A stretch of 64,000 nt of DNA from VXYL01 sp963422285 (GTDB taxonomy: Bacteria > Pseudomonadota > Gammaproteobacteria > Pseudomonadales > Azotimanducaceae): assembly GCA_963422285.2 (NCBI GenBank), contig OY729419.2:868001-932000 (forward strand), written 5' to 3'. A program made the translations under genes and the position numbers. Under the pieces are notes generated by a model. It saw only the letters and a program-made list of their open reading frames with translations. It did not search any database and was not told where the DNA came from. Shown piece after piece: positions 8,717-18,084 of this stretch (position 1 is its first letter; each line of letters begins with the position of its first letter).

Positions 8717-9862
8717 TCAGACGCCGAAGCCGTACAGCCTGGCCGCGTTGTCGCAGACGATCTTGCGCCGGGTGGCTTCGGACACGCCGCCGAGTTCTCG
8801 GGCGATGAAGTCCTGGGAATCCGGCCACACGCCGTCGGGATGGGGGAAGTCGCTGCCCCACATCACGTTGTCCTCGCCCAGGATGTCCAGCAGGCGGATG
8901 CCGATGGGATCGCTCTGGTAGGTGGCGTAGCACTGCCGCCGCCAGTAGTCCGAGGGCTTCATGGCGAGAGCGAGGTCCTTGAACTGGTCTTCCCATTCCA
9001 GATCCATGTGTTCCAGGATGTAGGGAATCCAGCCGATGCCGCTCTCGCCGATCACCAGCTTCAGCGTCGGGTGGGCTTCCAGGACGCCGCCGTAGATGGT
9101 CTCCATGATGATCTTGGACATGGCTAGCTGGAAGCTGGTGATATGCACCGCGAACGCTTGGCGGCGTTGCAGCGCGGCCATGGCGTCGAAGTCGTAGTCC
9201 ATGCGCGGACCGATGGTGTGGTAGTGGATGGGCAGGCCGGCATCTTCGGCGGCGGCCCACAGCGGTTCCCAGGACGGATCGAACAGCGGTGCCATGTCGT
9301 GCGTGTTCGCCACTTCGATGCCGCGCAGCGCGCCGCGGGCGGCGACGCGCTCCACCTCGGCCACCGCGGCGCGGACATCGTGGCTGGGGATGTTGGCGAG
9401 GCCGGCGAAGCGGTGCGGATGGGTGGCGCAGAAGTCCGCCAGCCAAGCGTTGTAGATGCGCATCATCTCGTCCGCGGCCTCGTTGTCGCCGAGACGCATG
9501 GCGGCGCCGAGGATGCCGTAGAGCACCTCGCCCTGGACGCCGTCGAGGTCCTGGTCCTTGATCCGCAGATCCGGCTCGGTCAGGCGGCGGATGCCGCGCT
9601 CGCCGTCCCGATACAGACCCTGCTCGGCCATGCGGTCGGAGCGATGGATCTGGCCCGGCACGTAGCGGCGGCCGGCGGAACCCATGCCGTTCTGCAAGCC
9701 GAACCGGGCACCGTTGCGGCTGGTCCAGAAGCGGCCCTGCTCCGTTTCCACGACATAGGGCAGGCGTTCCTTGAACCCGGCTCGGGCCTCGCTGGCGAAC
9801 AAATCCTCGGGCAGCCAAGGCAGGTCGATGTGGCAGTCGGCGGAAATAACCTGATAGTGCAT
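8717..9862 (-). CDS. Amidohydrolase 2-type TIM-barrel hydrolase/decarboxylase
   Basis: The 381-residue protein belongs to the amidohydrolase_2 group (ACMSD / 2-pyrone-4,6-dicarboxylate hydrolase relatives). Visible landmarks are the strand-1 metal site DCHIDLP close to the N-terminus, IHYHTIGPR in mid-barrel, LKLVIGESGIGWIPYILEHMD, and the C-terminal MWGSDFPHPDG with the catalytic Asp. The ATG at 9862 has a GGGAGGG Shine-Dalgarno; an upstream in-frame start at 9913 would overlap the divergent gene. Related enzymes act on aromatic ring-cleavage products or lactones; the substrate here is unknown. The gene is transcribed away from a lipoprotein gene, with a shared 50-base promoter region. Confidence 0.88.
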   Translation of the reverse strand: MHYQVISADCHIDLPWLPEDLFASEARAGFKERLPYVVETEQGRFWTSRNGARFGLQNGMGSAGRRYVPGQIHRSDRMAEQGLYRDGERGIRRLTEPDLRIKDQDLDGVQGEVLYGILGAAMRLGDNEAADEMMRIYNAWLADFCATHPHRFAGLANIPSHDVRAAVAEVERVAARGALRGIEVANTHDMAPLFDPSWEPLWAAAEDAGLPIHYHTIGPRMDYDFDAMAALQRRQAFAVHITSFQLAMSKIIMETIYGGVLEAHPTLKLVIGESGIGWIPYILEHMDLEWEDQFKDLALAMKPSDYWRRQCYATYQSDPIGIRLLDILGEDNVMWGSDFPHPDGVWPDSQDFIARELGGVSEATRRKIVCDNAARLYGFGV

Positions 9863-9912
9863 GGAGCCCTCCCGTAAAGGTACGATTGTGACCCAATTGC
9901 AAGCCGGGGTCA

Positions 9913-10440
9913 TTGTTGCGCTTCGTGACTTTCATTGCCATTGCTGGGCTGCCTGCGCTGGCTGCTTGCGCCCCCCTGGACACCCGCGTGCCGGCAGGGT
10001 TCGACTTGAGCGGAGAATGGCTCCTGCAAGAGCTGGCTAGCGATGCGCCGCCGGACCTCAATGCCATCCGCCGCCGCGAGGATCGCAACGTGGCCCGCGG
10101 CAGGCAGTCGAACCCCGGCGGTTCCGCGGCCTTCGTGGTGCAGGACTTCCCGATACTGGATGCCACCCACCTGCAGATCGAGCAGAGCGCCGACTCCATG
10201 GGCATTCGCTACGACGGCAGCGACTACCGCGACGTATCCTGGGGCGAGCGGGAGCGGAACTTCTGGATCGTGCGCGCCGGCTGGGAGGAAGGCGTTCTCG
10301 TCATCCGTTCCACCCGAGGCGGCACCAAGGGAATGGAAGCCTTCGCTTTGGAAGACGGCGGCACCGGGCTGCGCGTGACCGTGCGCGTCGCCACCGAAGG
10401 CGAGGATGTGCAGGCGGTGCGGGTGTTCCAGCGGCGCTAG
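9913..10440 (+). CDS. Small predicted lipoprotein, unknown family
   Basis: The 175-residue product begins at TTG 9913 with an n-region and a hydrophobic core ending in LAACAP, a good lipobox, so it is probably a membrane-anchored periplasmic lipoprotein. The mature part is beta-rich (FDLSGEWLLQE near the start, DATHLQIEQSADSMGIRYDG, then VLVIRSTRGGTKGMEAFALE), typical of small lipocalin-like or DUF-type domains, but I do not recognise the family. It is divergent from the amidohydrolase gene. Its last codons are the first copy of a threefold tandem DNA repeat that continues into the intergenic space. Confidence 0.7.
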   Translation: MLRFVTFIAIAGLPALAACAPLDTRVPAGFDLSGEWLLQELASDAPPDLNAIRRREDRNVARGRQSNPGGSAAFVVQDFPILDATHLQIEQSADSMGIRYDGSDYRDVSWGERERNFWIVRAGWEEGVLVIRSTRGGTKGMEAFALEDGGTGLRVTVRVATEGEDVQAVRVFQRR

Positions 10441-10641
10441 GCGCGCACCTCGCAGACGAGTTCGCCGACCCTCCAGGCGAGGACGAGGATGTGCAGGCGG
10501 CGCGGCTGTTCCGGCGGCTGAAGGCGGAATTTTCAGAGACGAATCCGCCGATGTTCCAGGCGAGGACGAGATGCGCAGGCGGTGCGGGTGGTCCAGCGGC
10601 GGCGGGTGCGACTGTCAGGGTCGAATGCGCCGACACTCCAG
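10400..10641. repeat. Three imperfect tandem copies (~80 bp) between convergent genes
   Basis: Three head-to-tail copies lie at 10400-10476, 10477-10559 and 10560-10641. Shared blocks are GCGAGGA(CGA)G, ATGTGCAGGCGG, a C/T-variable GTTCC(A/G)GCGGC and GACGA(A/G)T(T/C)CGCCGA, each copy ending in CCAG. The first copy covers the 3' end of the lipoprotein gene and the last covers the 3' end of the convergent DUF1015 gene, so the repeat joins both stop regions. Confidence 0.75.
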
Positions 10642-11916
10642 GTAGTAGCGCTTCTCGCGGGCTTCGCCGAGCGAGAAGGTCTTGCGCGGCGCGGCGCCGT
10701 CGTCGAGCACGGTCGGGAACAGATCGCGCTTGTCCATGGCCGGCAGCAGGAAGCCGACCCGATCTTCCTCGCGGGCCAGCGTCGCCAAGGTGTCGTCGCC
10801 GTGGATGTAGTCGATGGCAGCGCCAGGGTGCGTTTCGAGAAAGCCGTCCAGGAAGTGCTGCAAGGACGCCGTTTCGAGCCGGAGCCGGGGCTGGCCGATG
10901 CACACGAGTCCACGTTCCGTAGCGGTGAGATAGGGAATGTGGTGCCCGGCCTGGGTTGCCGTCTCGCCCCAGGCCCGCAGCCAAGCGTCTCGGTCGCCGA
11001 ACGTTCGGCGGTCGAACTCGGCATCAAGGAAATGGGCCGCCATGGCCGCGAACAGCATCTCCGTGTCGACACCCGCCAGCAGCCGGTGGATAGGCGCGAA
11101 TTCCAATCCCCCATCGTGGACGTTCGCCAGTTCCGCCAGCGCGTAGCGGGCCGGATGATCCGCGGCTGGCGACTCGTTCGCCTTGATATCCTCCCAGACC
11201 GCCCGGGCCGCGGCGAAAGAATGGTTGCCGTCGCCCATGGCATAGATCATCGGCGGTTCGCCCCGACGCAGGCGGGCTATGCGGGCAGCGATGGCGTCAA
11301 TGACGTCGCCGTCGTCCACGCGCCAGCCGCGAATGCGGCGGCCGCCTTGCATCAGTTCGAAGTCATAGGCCGGTTCCAGGTTCCGCTTGAACAGCGGCTC
11401 GATCACCGTGCATTCAGGATCGTCGATCAGCACCAGGATGTGGGGCGTCTCCAACGGCGCATTCCGCCGCACCGCCACCCGCGCCGGCAAGCGGTTCGCA
11501 TCCGTGCCCTCGGTGCTGCGGATGAGTTGCCGAGTCCCGTCGCGGTAGTCGAAGCATTCCAAATCCAGCGCCACCACCAGTCCGCGACGCGGCACGGCGC
11601 GGCCCACTTCCCGCTCCACCAGCATGAATCCCGGCCGCTGCTCCGCCAGCACGCCATCGTCCAGGTATTGCCCCATGCGGCGGTTGATGGCGGCGATTGC
11701 CGCCGTCCGGTCGCCGTGGCCAAGCTCGGCTTCCGGCAGCACCAGGTGCAAGGTGGAAGGGTTGCCGCCCACCAGTCGCCGCGTCTCCTGCCAGTACTCC
11801 GGCTGCGAGGTGTGCTGGTCGCAGGCGATTACCGACCAGGACGCAAGCGGCACTTCCGCCGCCGGCAGCAGCAGCGCGGGGACGTGCAGAGCGATGTCGG
11901 GGTGGTGTCTCTTCAC
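10615..11916 (-). CDS. DUF1015 family protein
   Basis: The 433-residue protein has the DUF1015 hallmarks: an N-terminal IALHVPALLLP, CDQHTSQPEYW, and the central MGDGNHSFAAARAVWE motif (family consensus DGHHR/DGNHS). It ends in FSLGEAREKRYYLECRRI. DUF1015 members relate to a free-serine-kinase/ParB-like fold, but the function in proteobacteria is not established. I take the GTG at 11916 because the family begins at this hydrophobic strand; reading back to an ATG at 12033 would run into the divergent amidohydrolase gene. Convergent with the small lipoprotein gene across the tandem repeat. Confidence 0.85.
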   Translation of the reverse strand: MKRHHPDIALHVPALLLPAAEVPLASWSVIACDQHTSQPEYWQETRRLVGGNPSTLHLVLPEAELGHGDRTAAIAAINRRMGQYLDDGVLAEQRPGFMLVEREVGRAVPRRGLVVALDLECFDYRDGTRQLIRSTEGTDANRLPARVAVRRNAPLETPHILVLIDDPECTVIEPLFKRNLEPAYDFELMQGGRRIRGWRVDDGDVIDAIAARIARLRRGEPPMIYAMGDGNHSFAAARAVWEDIKANESPAADHPARYALAELANVHDGGLEFAPIHRLLAGVDTEMLFAAMAAHFLDAEFDRRTFGDRDAWLRAWGETATQAGHHIPYLTATERGLVCIGQPRLRLETASLQHFLDGFLETHPGAAIDYIHGDDTLATLAREEDRVGFLLPAMDKRDLFPTVLDDGAAPRKTFSLGEAREKRYYLECRRIRP

Positions 11917-11978
11917 TGGGGACGTTCGAGGTGCGAGATCGTGTATGGTAAGCGGCTCGACGCGGGGAGGGCGAGCCC

Positions 11979-13688
11979 ATGACCTACGATTTGGCGATCC
12001 GGAACGGCACCGTCGTGGACGGCTCCGGCGCACCGGGCTATCGGGCGGATGTCGGCATCGCGGACGGCAGAATCGCCGCCATCGGCCGGCTCGGCGAGCC
12101 GGCGCGGCAGACCATCAACGCCGAAGGCCATGTCGTGGCGCCCGGGTTCGTCGACGGCCATACCCACATGGACGCCCAGGTGTTCTGGGATCCAATCGGC
12201 TCCTGCTCCTGCTACCACGGCGTCACCAGCGTCGTCATGGGCAACTGCGGCTTCACCCTGGCGCCCTGCCGGGAGGAAGAAGCGGATCTCGTGTTCCGCA
12301 ACCTGGAACGCGCCGAAGACATCGCCCGGGAGGCCATGCTGGCCGGCATCCAGTGGCGCTGGGAGACCTACCCGGAATATCTGGACGTGCTCGACAGCCT
12401 GCCCAAGGGCATCAACTACGCCGGCTACATGGGCCATTCCGCGCTGCGCACCTACGTCATGGGCCAGCGGGCGTTCGCGGAAGAAGCCAGCGAGGACGAC
12501 ATCAAGCGCATGGCGCAGCTGGCCGAGGAAGCCGTTCGCGCCGGCGCCCTGGGCTTCACCACCTCGCGCTCGCCGAACCACCAGACCTCCGATCGCAAGC
12601 CCGTGGCCAGCCGCTTGGCGTCCTGGGAGGAAGTGCGCACCATCGTCGCCGCCATCGGCCGCACCGGCGCCGGCATGTTCGAGATCGCCGGCGAGGCCAC
12701 GGGCCGGGACCCGGAGCGCATCCGCGACTACCAGCAGCGGCTGAAGGCGCTGGCCGTGGAAACCGGCGTCTCAGTGACCTGGGGCATGTTCGCCAACCGT
12801 CGGGCGCCGGAACTGTGGCGCAGCTACTTCGCGCTGCTCGACGAGGTGGCGGCCGCCGGCGGGCGCATGTTCGCCCAGGTCCACTCGCGTGCGCTGAACG
12901 TCATCTACACCTTCGAATCCCATCTGCCCTTCGACACCTGGGAGGTCTGGCGCGACATCCGCAAGCTGTCCCTGGCCGAGCAGAAGGCAAAGCTGGCCGA
13001 TGCCGCCTTGCAGGCGCGGCTGGTGGATATCGCCAGCAAGCCCAGCGAGCGGCACAAGCGCTACGGCAGCACCGTTCATCCGCCGGACTGGCACTGGGTG
13101 TTCGTCATGCGGGGCACGGACGGCCGCGATCGCAGCGTCGCCGACCTAGCCGCCGAACGCGATGTGCCGCCGGCCCAGCTGCTCATCGACCTAGCCCTGG
13201 AAGAGGACTTCAAGACTCTGTTCCGCATGCCCATCAACAACGAAAACGACGCCGATGTGATCGAGATGATGCGGCATCCCCATTCGGTGGTGACGTTCTC
13301 GGATTCCGGCGCCCACGTCTCGCAGATCATGGACAGCTCCTTGCAGACCAACGTGTTCAGCCAGTGGGTGCGCGAGCGCCAGGCGCTGACCCTGGAAGAA
13401 GCGGTGCGCATGGTCACCGCCGAACCGGCCCGGCGCTGGGGCCTGCACGACCGCGGCCTGCTGCGCCTCGGCATGGCAGCCGACGCGACAGTGTTCGACC
13501 CCGCCGCCATCGCGCCGAACATGCCGGAGATCGTCCACGATCTGCCGGCCGGCGCCAAGCGCTTCAAACAGACGGCAACAGGCATCCTGGCCACCGTGGT
13601 CAACGGCGAGACGCTGATCGAGAACAACGAGCATACCGGCGCAGCCCCCGGCAAGCTGCTGCGAGGACCGCTGGCTCGAGCAGTGTAG
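11979..13688 (+). CDS. N-acyl-D-amino-acid deacylase-like amidohydrolase
   Basis: This 569-residue protein begins MTYDLAIRNGTVVDGSG, followed by the metal-binding GFVDGHTHMDAQ (residues ~55-66) and the family's GNCGFTLAPC. The C-terminal part has FSDSGAHVSQ with the catalytic Asp, and the distal beta-sandwich GLLRLGMAADATVFDP. These features identify the D-aminoacylase/amidohydrolase_3 group, which deacylates N-acyl-D-amino acids or related amides using one or two metal ions. GGGAGGGCGAG precedes the ATG. A paralogue with the same architecture lies at 38740-40401. Real substrates are unknown; annotation as D-aminoacylase is by family only. Confidence 0.88.
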   Translation: MTYDLAIRNGTVVDGSGAPGYRADVGIADGRIAAIGRLGEPARQTINAEGHVVAPGFVDGHTHMDAQVFWDPIGSCSCYHGVTSVVMGNCGFTLAPCREEEADLVFRNLERAEDIAREAMLAGIQWRWETYPEYLDVLDSLPKGINYAGYMGHSALRTYVMGQRAFAEEASEDDIKRMAQLAEEAVRAGALGFTTSRSPNHQTSDRKPVASRLASWEEVRTIVAAIGRTGAGMFEIAGEATGRDPERIRDYQQRLKALAVETGVSVTWGMFANRRAPELWRSYFALLDEVAAAGGRMFAQVHSRALNVIYTFESHLPFDTWEVWRDIRKLSLAEQKAKLADAALQARLVDIASKPSERHKRYGSTVHPPDWHWVFVMRGTDGRDRSVADLAAERDVPPAQLLIDLALEEDFKTLFRMPINNENDADVIEMMRHPHSVVTFSDSGAHVSQIMDSSLQTNVFSQWVRERQALTLEEAVRMVTAEPARRWGLHDRGLLRLGMAADATVFDPAAIAPNMPEIVHDLPAGAKRFKQTATGILATVVNGETLIENNEHTGAAPGKLLRGPLARAV

Positions 13689-13887
13689 ACGAGTCTGGGA
13701 CCGATCCTCGGGCGGCGTGATCGACATCGCCACCACGCTGCCCGGCGGGTGCCCTTCTCCGAAAAGACGAAGACCAGGAAAGACATCATCCTTGTCCGAT
13801 GTCGTGCAGATGCGAACGGACGCCTTGCTGGAGGTCGCCGAGCTCCAGTCGTCCTGAATCCACCGCATCCGCGAGCAGCGCTTTCAC

Positions 13888-14274
13888 TCACCTGTTCGGC
13901 AGTCGTTTGAAGTTGCCGGTGGCGATGGCGTTATGGACAAGGATGGCGAGTTGACCAAGACGGCTATAGTCGAGTCGCTTGGCGTCAACATGTTGTTTCA
14001 CCAAATCGACAACAGGGGCATTTCCATCCGTATTCTCCAAGACCAAGCCTTGGGCCTGCAACCCTTCATCGGGAAACCAAGCGATATCGATGCGGCCGCT
14101 TGCTGCGGCCATCGCCAATGCGGCTTCCTCTTCCGCACCGATCTCACACCGCCAAAGGGAAAGGGAATTGCTGCTCGTGCGCATGTCCACGGTCACTTCG
14201 TCGGCAGGTATCCCACCCGCAGGAATCCCTTCCCCTTCCCATTTGGCAAGTGTTATCTTGCGAACCAACAGCAT
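13888..14274 (-). CDS. Hypothetical protein, accessory, low-GC
   Basis: The 128-residue protein starts MLLVRKITLAKWEGEGIPAG and contains SLSLWRCEIGAEEEAALAMAA, IDIAWFPDEGLQ and a C-terminal VVDLVKQHVDAKRLDYSRLG. It resembles a family of small accessory proteins of unknown function found next to the longer gene upstream. Start ATG 14274 follows that gene's stop by nine bases with AAGAG upstream. The C-terminus looks shorter than I would expect for the family (it stops right after the RLDYSRLG block), so it may be truncated. G+C is lower than that of neighbouring metabolic genes, consistent with horizontal transfer. Confidence 0.6.
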   Translation of the reverse strand: MLLVRKITLAKWEGEGIPAGGIPADEVTVDMRTSSNSLSLWRCEIGAEEEAALAMAAASGRIDIAWFPDEGLQAQGLVLENTDGNAPVVDLVKQHVDAKRLDYSRLGQLAILVHNAIATGNFKRLPNR

Positions 14275-14283
14275 CGACTACTC

Positions 14284-15614
14284 TTAAATCAACCCTCTTG
14301 AATCAACGATTACGTCCCGGATATATTCTCTGAGCCAAGGCTTTTTCTCGGAATGCCCTGCAAGAATAGAGACCATTTCCGGCTCACCCCAGGATTCGGC
14401 GGTCTGCACTGCGGCGTCTCGAATCTCTACGCTATCGAAAGCCTGTCCGTCCCGGATAAGAGACATGCGCCACGACAGCGAGCCGAGGGCCGATTGACGA
14501 CCCAAGCAGCGTAGAACGGAAGCCGAAAATCCTGGATTCTCGGCATCCAGGGAGAAATCCCGAAGCCATTCGAGAACAGGCTCTACTGCCATCGTTTTCA
14601 CCGCCTTTTCTATGATTTTCTCGGCTGAATGATTGATGCCATCTTCCACAGGATCGGATTCGAACGCTGCCAGCAAAGACCTCCGCATGAGGAGCCGTTT
14701 CTCGTTTGCGGCATCCCGCTGCTCTGTCTTTCTGGCAGGTCTGGCAGGTTCTGCGAAGATGGGCTGTCGCCAGAAGTCTGCGTGGGCACCAGGGGGTCTT
14801 TCAGACTGAATGTTCAGGGGTTCGATGTCGACAAGATGCAGCCGTCGTATTCGATTTGTGTTCGGGTCTTCCTCAGCCTTGCCGGTAACCCGCACCATTG
14901 CTCGGAGATTTCATAGACGTCTTCTTCGAGAGTTTCGTCAAAGGCGAAAAGGACAGTACCGCCGGCGGGTGGATATAGACGACACGTTAGGTGCGATTTC
15001 CTGAAGTCAGTGACCATCAGGCGGCCTTCTACAGTGCGCTGGTTGTGGACAGGTGGTCGGATTCGTTGGACGACTCGTCGATGCACTTGCGCATCGTAAG
15101 CAGCGCCGATCTGCTTCTGAGGTACTCGAAGGGCAAAGTGGATTGTCTCTATCCCGCGGTTCAAAACCGCGCCGGCCTTGCGCCAAGCATCAAGCACACC
15201 CTCATCGCAACCCGCGGGCAGGGTCTCACGGCTGCTGGCAACTTCGGCAATGCCCGCGATCAGCTTTTCCAGCGCCACTTCTCCGGTACCCGTGCCAAGC
15301 AGCGATGATTGGTCGTGGCGGAAGTCCAAACCGAGATCGAAGCTGCCCGATGCGAAGGCCACGACATCCAATGCACAGTCTTCACGCATCTGTTTGGGGC
15401 TACGACTCGCATGATTCCTCGCCCCCCTGCTGAGCACGAGGGCCACACGCTCGACGGAAATCTGGAGCTGGCGGCCAACCTTCGCCAGATCGGCCAGCGC
15501 GACGCGCCCATGCGAAACGCCCGGGCCTCGAAAGAGTATTCGCAGCGGGACATTCTTGGCATCGAGCTTGGCCGCCGGACCGCCTATCGGATCAGCCTGC
15601 TGCCGAACGCTTCG
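14284..15614 (-). pseudogene. Accessory hypothetical gene, frameshifted and missing a start
   Basis: The upstream part reads KNVPLRILFRGPGVSHGR, ISVERVALVLSRGA, LDVVAFASGSFDLGLDFR and EGRLMVTDFRKSHLTCRL in one frame. At about 14898-14902 homology passes to the next frame by one missing base: EEDVYEISEQ continues as MVRVTGKAEEDP and RLHLVDIEPL. The rest (FSASVLRCLGRQ, VEIRDAAVQTAESWG, PWLREYIRDVI) looks like a HEAT-like repeat domain. No normal start codon precedes KNVPLR in its frame; it runs into the end of the crotonase gene. I infer a decayed accessory gene of unknown function, formerly paired with the small gene downstream. Confidence 0.6.
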
Positions 15615-16446
15615 GCGGCAAGTCCACGAACTCGCCGGCGCGTCTTTCCCGGTTGGCCAGCATGGCTTCCTGCATTTCCGCGCCTTGCAGGAACGATGCG
15701 TTCCAGATGGCGATGTAGTCCAGGCCGTCGGCGGTGGAGTGGTCGCGGGCGTAGTTGATCATGCGCTTGCAGCCGTACACGGCCAGCGGCGGCTTGCGGG
15801 CGATTTCCCGGGCCACCTCGAAGACGCCGTCGAGCAAGGCGTCGTGGTCCGCAAACACGCGGTTGACGAGGCCTACGGCCTGGGCTTCGGCGGCGGCCAT
15901 GCGCCGGCCGGTGTAGGCGAGTTCGCGCACGATCCCTTCCGGAATCAGCTTGACCAGCCGCGGGAAGGTGCCCACGTCGGCGGTCATGCCGATGTTGATC
16001 TCGAAGATGGTGAAGAAGGCGTCTTCGCTGGCATAGCGCATGTCGCAGGCCGATACCAGGTCCACGCCGCCGCCGATGCAGCCGCCCTGCACCGCGGCCA
16101 GGACGGGGATGCGGCATTCCTCCAGACAGCTGAAGCTGCGCTGCAAGTGCGCGGCGCTGTCGTAGAAGCTGGCGCCGTGTCGGATGCGCTCAGCCCGGGC
16201 GACGGCTTCGTTGGCGCGGCTGGCGTTCGGGCCGCCGAACGAGGCAAGGTCCATGCCGGACGAGAAGTGCGGCCCCGTGGAGGAGAGAACGACGGCTCGC
16301 GCCTTGGCGTTGCCGTCGATGTCGGCGACGATTTCCGGCAGTTCGCGCCAGAACGCCGGATTCATGCTGTTGCGCTTCTCCGGGCGCGTCATCGCGATGT
16401 GGGCGACGCGGTCGCGGATGTCGACGCTGAAACACTCGTAGCTCAT
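15592..16446 (-). CDS. Enoyl-CoA hydratase/isomerase (dienoyl-CoA isomerase-like crotonase)
   Basis: The 284-residue protein has the crotonase fold: oxyanion-hole motifs FSSGMDLAS and QGGCIGGGVDLV, followed by EINIGMTADVGTFPRL, where the Glu and Asp correspond to the acidic pair of delta3,5-delta2,4-dienoyl-CoA isomerase (ECH1). RELAYTGRRMAAAEAQ and GLVNRVF complete the pattern. It probably isomerises or hydrates unsaturated acyl-CoA in beta-oxidation; exact substrate is unknown. The ATG at 16446 has an ideal AGGAGG Shine-Dalgarno; a longer N-terminus back to 16533 lacks similarity to the family. Neighbouring MaoC and MATE genes lie on the same strand, separated by a hairpin. Confidence 0.88.
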   Translation of the reverse strand: MSYECFSVDIRDRVAHIAMTRPEKRNSMNPAFWRELPEIVADIDGNAKARAVVLSSTGPHFSSGMDLASFGGPNASRANEAVARAERIRHGASFYDSAAHLQRSFSCLEECRIPVLAAVQGGCIGGGVDLVSACDMRYASEDAFFTIFEINIGMTADVGTFPRLVKLIPEGIVRELAYTGRRMAAAEAQAVGLVNRVFADHDALLDGVFEVAREIARKPPLAVYGCKRMINYARDHSTADGLDYIAIWNASFLQGAEMQEAMLANRERRAGEFVDLPPKRSAAG

Positions 16447-16627
16447 GGCTGTCCTCCTGTTCGGAAAAGCGAATAGTGGCATATCCCGGCGGCTTGGAGG
16501 GGCATGCGGTTGCGGTGGCTGAAGCAGCGCCAAGCAGCTGTTGCCGATTCCGCCACGCCCGTGGGAAGGCCTGGATGTCCGGCCGGCGACCGGCCGAGGA
16601 TGATTCGCTCGCTGGGCGGACCCGGCC

Positions 16628-16661
16628 GCGTTGCGGCGAATCAGCGGATTCGCCGCAACGC
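16628..16661 (-). terminator. Strong hairpin at the end of the MATE gene
   Basis: GCGTTGCGGCGAATC (16628-16642) and its exact reverse complement (16647-16661) form a perfect 15-bp stem with a four-base loop AGCG. It starts at the last base of the MATE stop codon. There is no T-run after it, so it may act as a transcription pause, RNA stabiliser or factor-aided terminator. Confidence 0.6.
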
Positions 16662-17971
16662 TACTCGGCCGCCTGCCGCGCCGCGAGGCGAACGTAGCGG
16701 CCGTTCCAGCGCCACGCCAGCAGGCCCACCAGCACGTTGGTCGCCGCGGTGGCGACGAAGATGCCGATGTAGCCGTAGAAGTAGTTGCCCACCAGCGCCA
16801 GCGGCACGTAGATGGCCAATGCCCGCAGGATGGAGATGGTGAGCGACGGCAGCGGCTTGCCCAGGGCGTTGAAGCAGGCGCTGGCCACCTGGGTCATGCC
16901 CATGAAGCCGATGCTCAAGGGGATGATGTAGAAGAACCAGCCTGCCACGTCCACCACCATCGGATCGTCGTCGATGTAGGTGGCCACCATCCACTCGCCG
17001 ATGGAGACCATCACCACGAAGGTGAATACGCCCCAGGCCAGGGAGAAGTTGTAGGTGAGCTTGAGCGCCCGCCGGGCCCGGCCGTAGAGCCCGGCGCCCC
17101 AGTTCTGGCCGACGAAGGGTTCCACCGAGGAGGACGCCGACCAGAGGATCATGTGCGCCAGCATCTCCACCCGGAAGGCGACGTTGTAGCCCGCCACCAC
17201 GGCGTCGCCGTGGGAGGACAGCAGGCGAGTGACGATGTACATGGACGCCGGCATGACCAGGCCGCTGGCGATGGCCGGACCGCCGACGTGCATGATGCGC
17301 TTGCAGGAATCTCCGATGCCCGCCAGGGTCCAGCGCACCATGCGCAGGCGCTGCAGCAGCACGACGTACAGCACCGCGGTGATGCCGCGCGAGACGACAT
17401 AGGCCCAGGCCGCCCCGGCGACGCCGAGCGCGGGAGCGCCGTACCAGCCGAAGATGAACACCGGACACAGCAGCACTTGCAGGACGGAGCCGGCGGTCAT
17501 GATGATGCCGGGACTGGCGGCGTTGCCGGTGGCGCGCAGCAGCATGGAGCCGACGATGGACACCATGAACAGCGGAAAGCCCACCGCGAACACGGTCAGG
17601 TAGTCCACGGCCAGCGCCTGCACATGGCCGGTGGCGCCGAGCAGACCGACGATGCGGCCGGCGAACACGGCGAACAGCGCGCCCACCGTCACGCCCACCA
17701 GCACCACGAGCACATGGGCGTGGGTGATCAGCACCGTGGACTGTTCCCGGTCGCCGGCGCCGAAGGCTCGGGCGATCACCGAGGAGGCGCCGGTGCCGAT
17801 GCCGCCGGCGAAGGCGTACAGCGTGATGGTGATGGGGAAAGCGTAGCCGAGCGCGGCCAGGGCATCGGTGCCGATGCGGCCGAGGAGCACCACTTCGGCC
17901 ACTTGGGCAACGTTCATGCTGATCGAGCCCAGGGCCATGAACGAGCCCAGGCGGAGCAAGTGGCTGCCCAC
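16661..17971 (-). CDS. MATE-family multidrug/toxin exporter
   Basis: The protein is a polytopic membrane carrier with about twelve hydrophobic segments arranged in two similar halves. MATE landmarks are MALGSISMNVAQVAEVVLLG, GTDALAALGYAFPI near the start, GIGTGASSVIARAFGAGD, and in the second half VEPFVGQNWGAG. MATE carriers expel cationic or organic compounds using Na+ or H+ gradients. The start is uncertain: GTG 17971 (used here) or ATG 17938; the frame stays open further upstream into the MaoC gene, but there it only shadows that gene. It follows the MaoC gene closely on the same strand and is probably co-transcribed with it. Confidence 0.87.
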   Translation of the reverse strand: MGSHLLRLGSFMALGSISMNVAQVAEVVLLGRIGTDALAALGYAFPITITLYAFAGGIGTGASSVIARAFGAGDREQSTVLITHAHVLVVLVGVTVGALFAVFAGRIVGLLGATGHVQALAVDYLTVFAVGFPLFMVSIVGSMLLRATGNAASPGIIMTAGSVLQVLLCPVFIFGWYGAPALGVAGAAWAYVVSRGITAVLYVVLLQRLRMVRWTLAGIGDSCKRIMHVGGPAIASGLVMPASMYIVTRLLSSHGDAVVAGYNVAFRVEMLAHMILWSASSSVEPFVGQNWGAGLYGRARRALKLTYNFSLAWGVFTFVVMVSIGEWMVATYIDDDPMVVDVAGWFFYIIPLSIGFMGMTQVASACFNALGKPLPSLTISILRALAIYVPLALVGNYFYGYIGIFVATAATNVLVGLLAWRWNGRYVRLAARQAAE

Positions 17972-18084
17972 CGGGCCGGCAGTGAATCCGACCCGGCTTC
18001 GGCGCTTCTTCTCGCCGGCAGCGCCGTCCGGGGTCGCAGGGAGACGCTCCTGCGCGGCGGATACCCGCCGGCGGCTGTCGGCGT

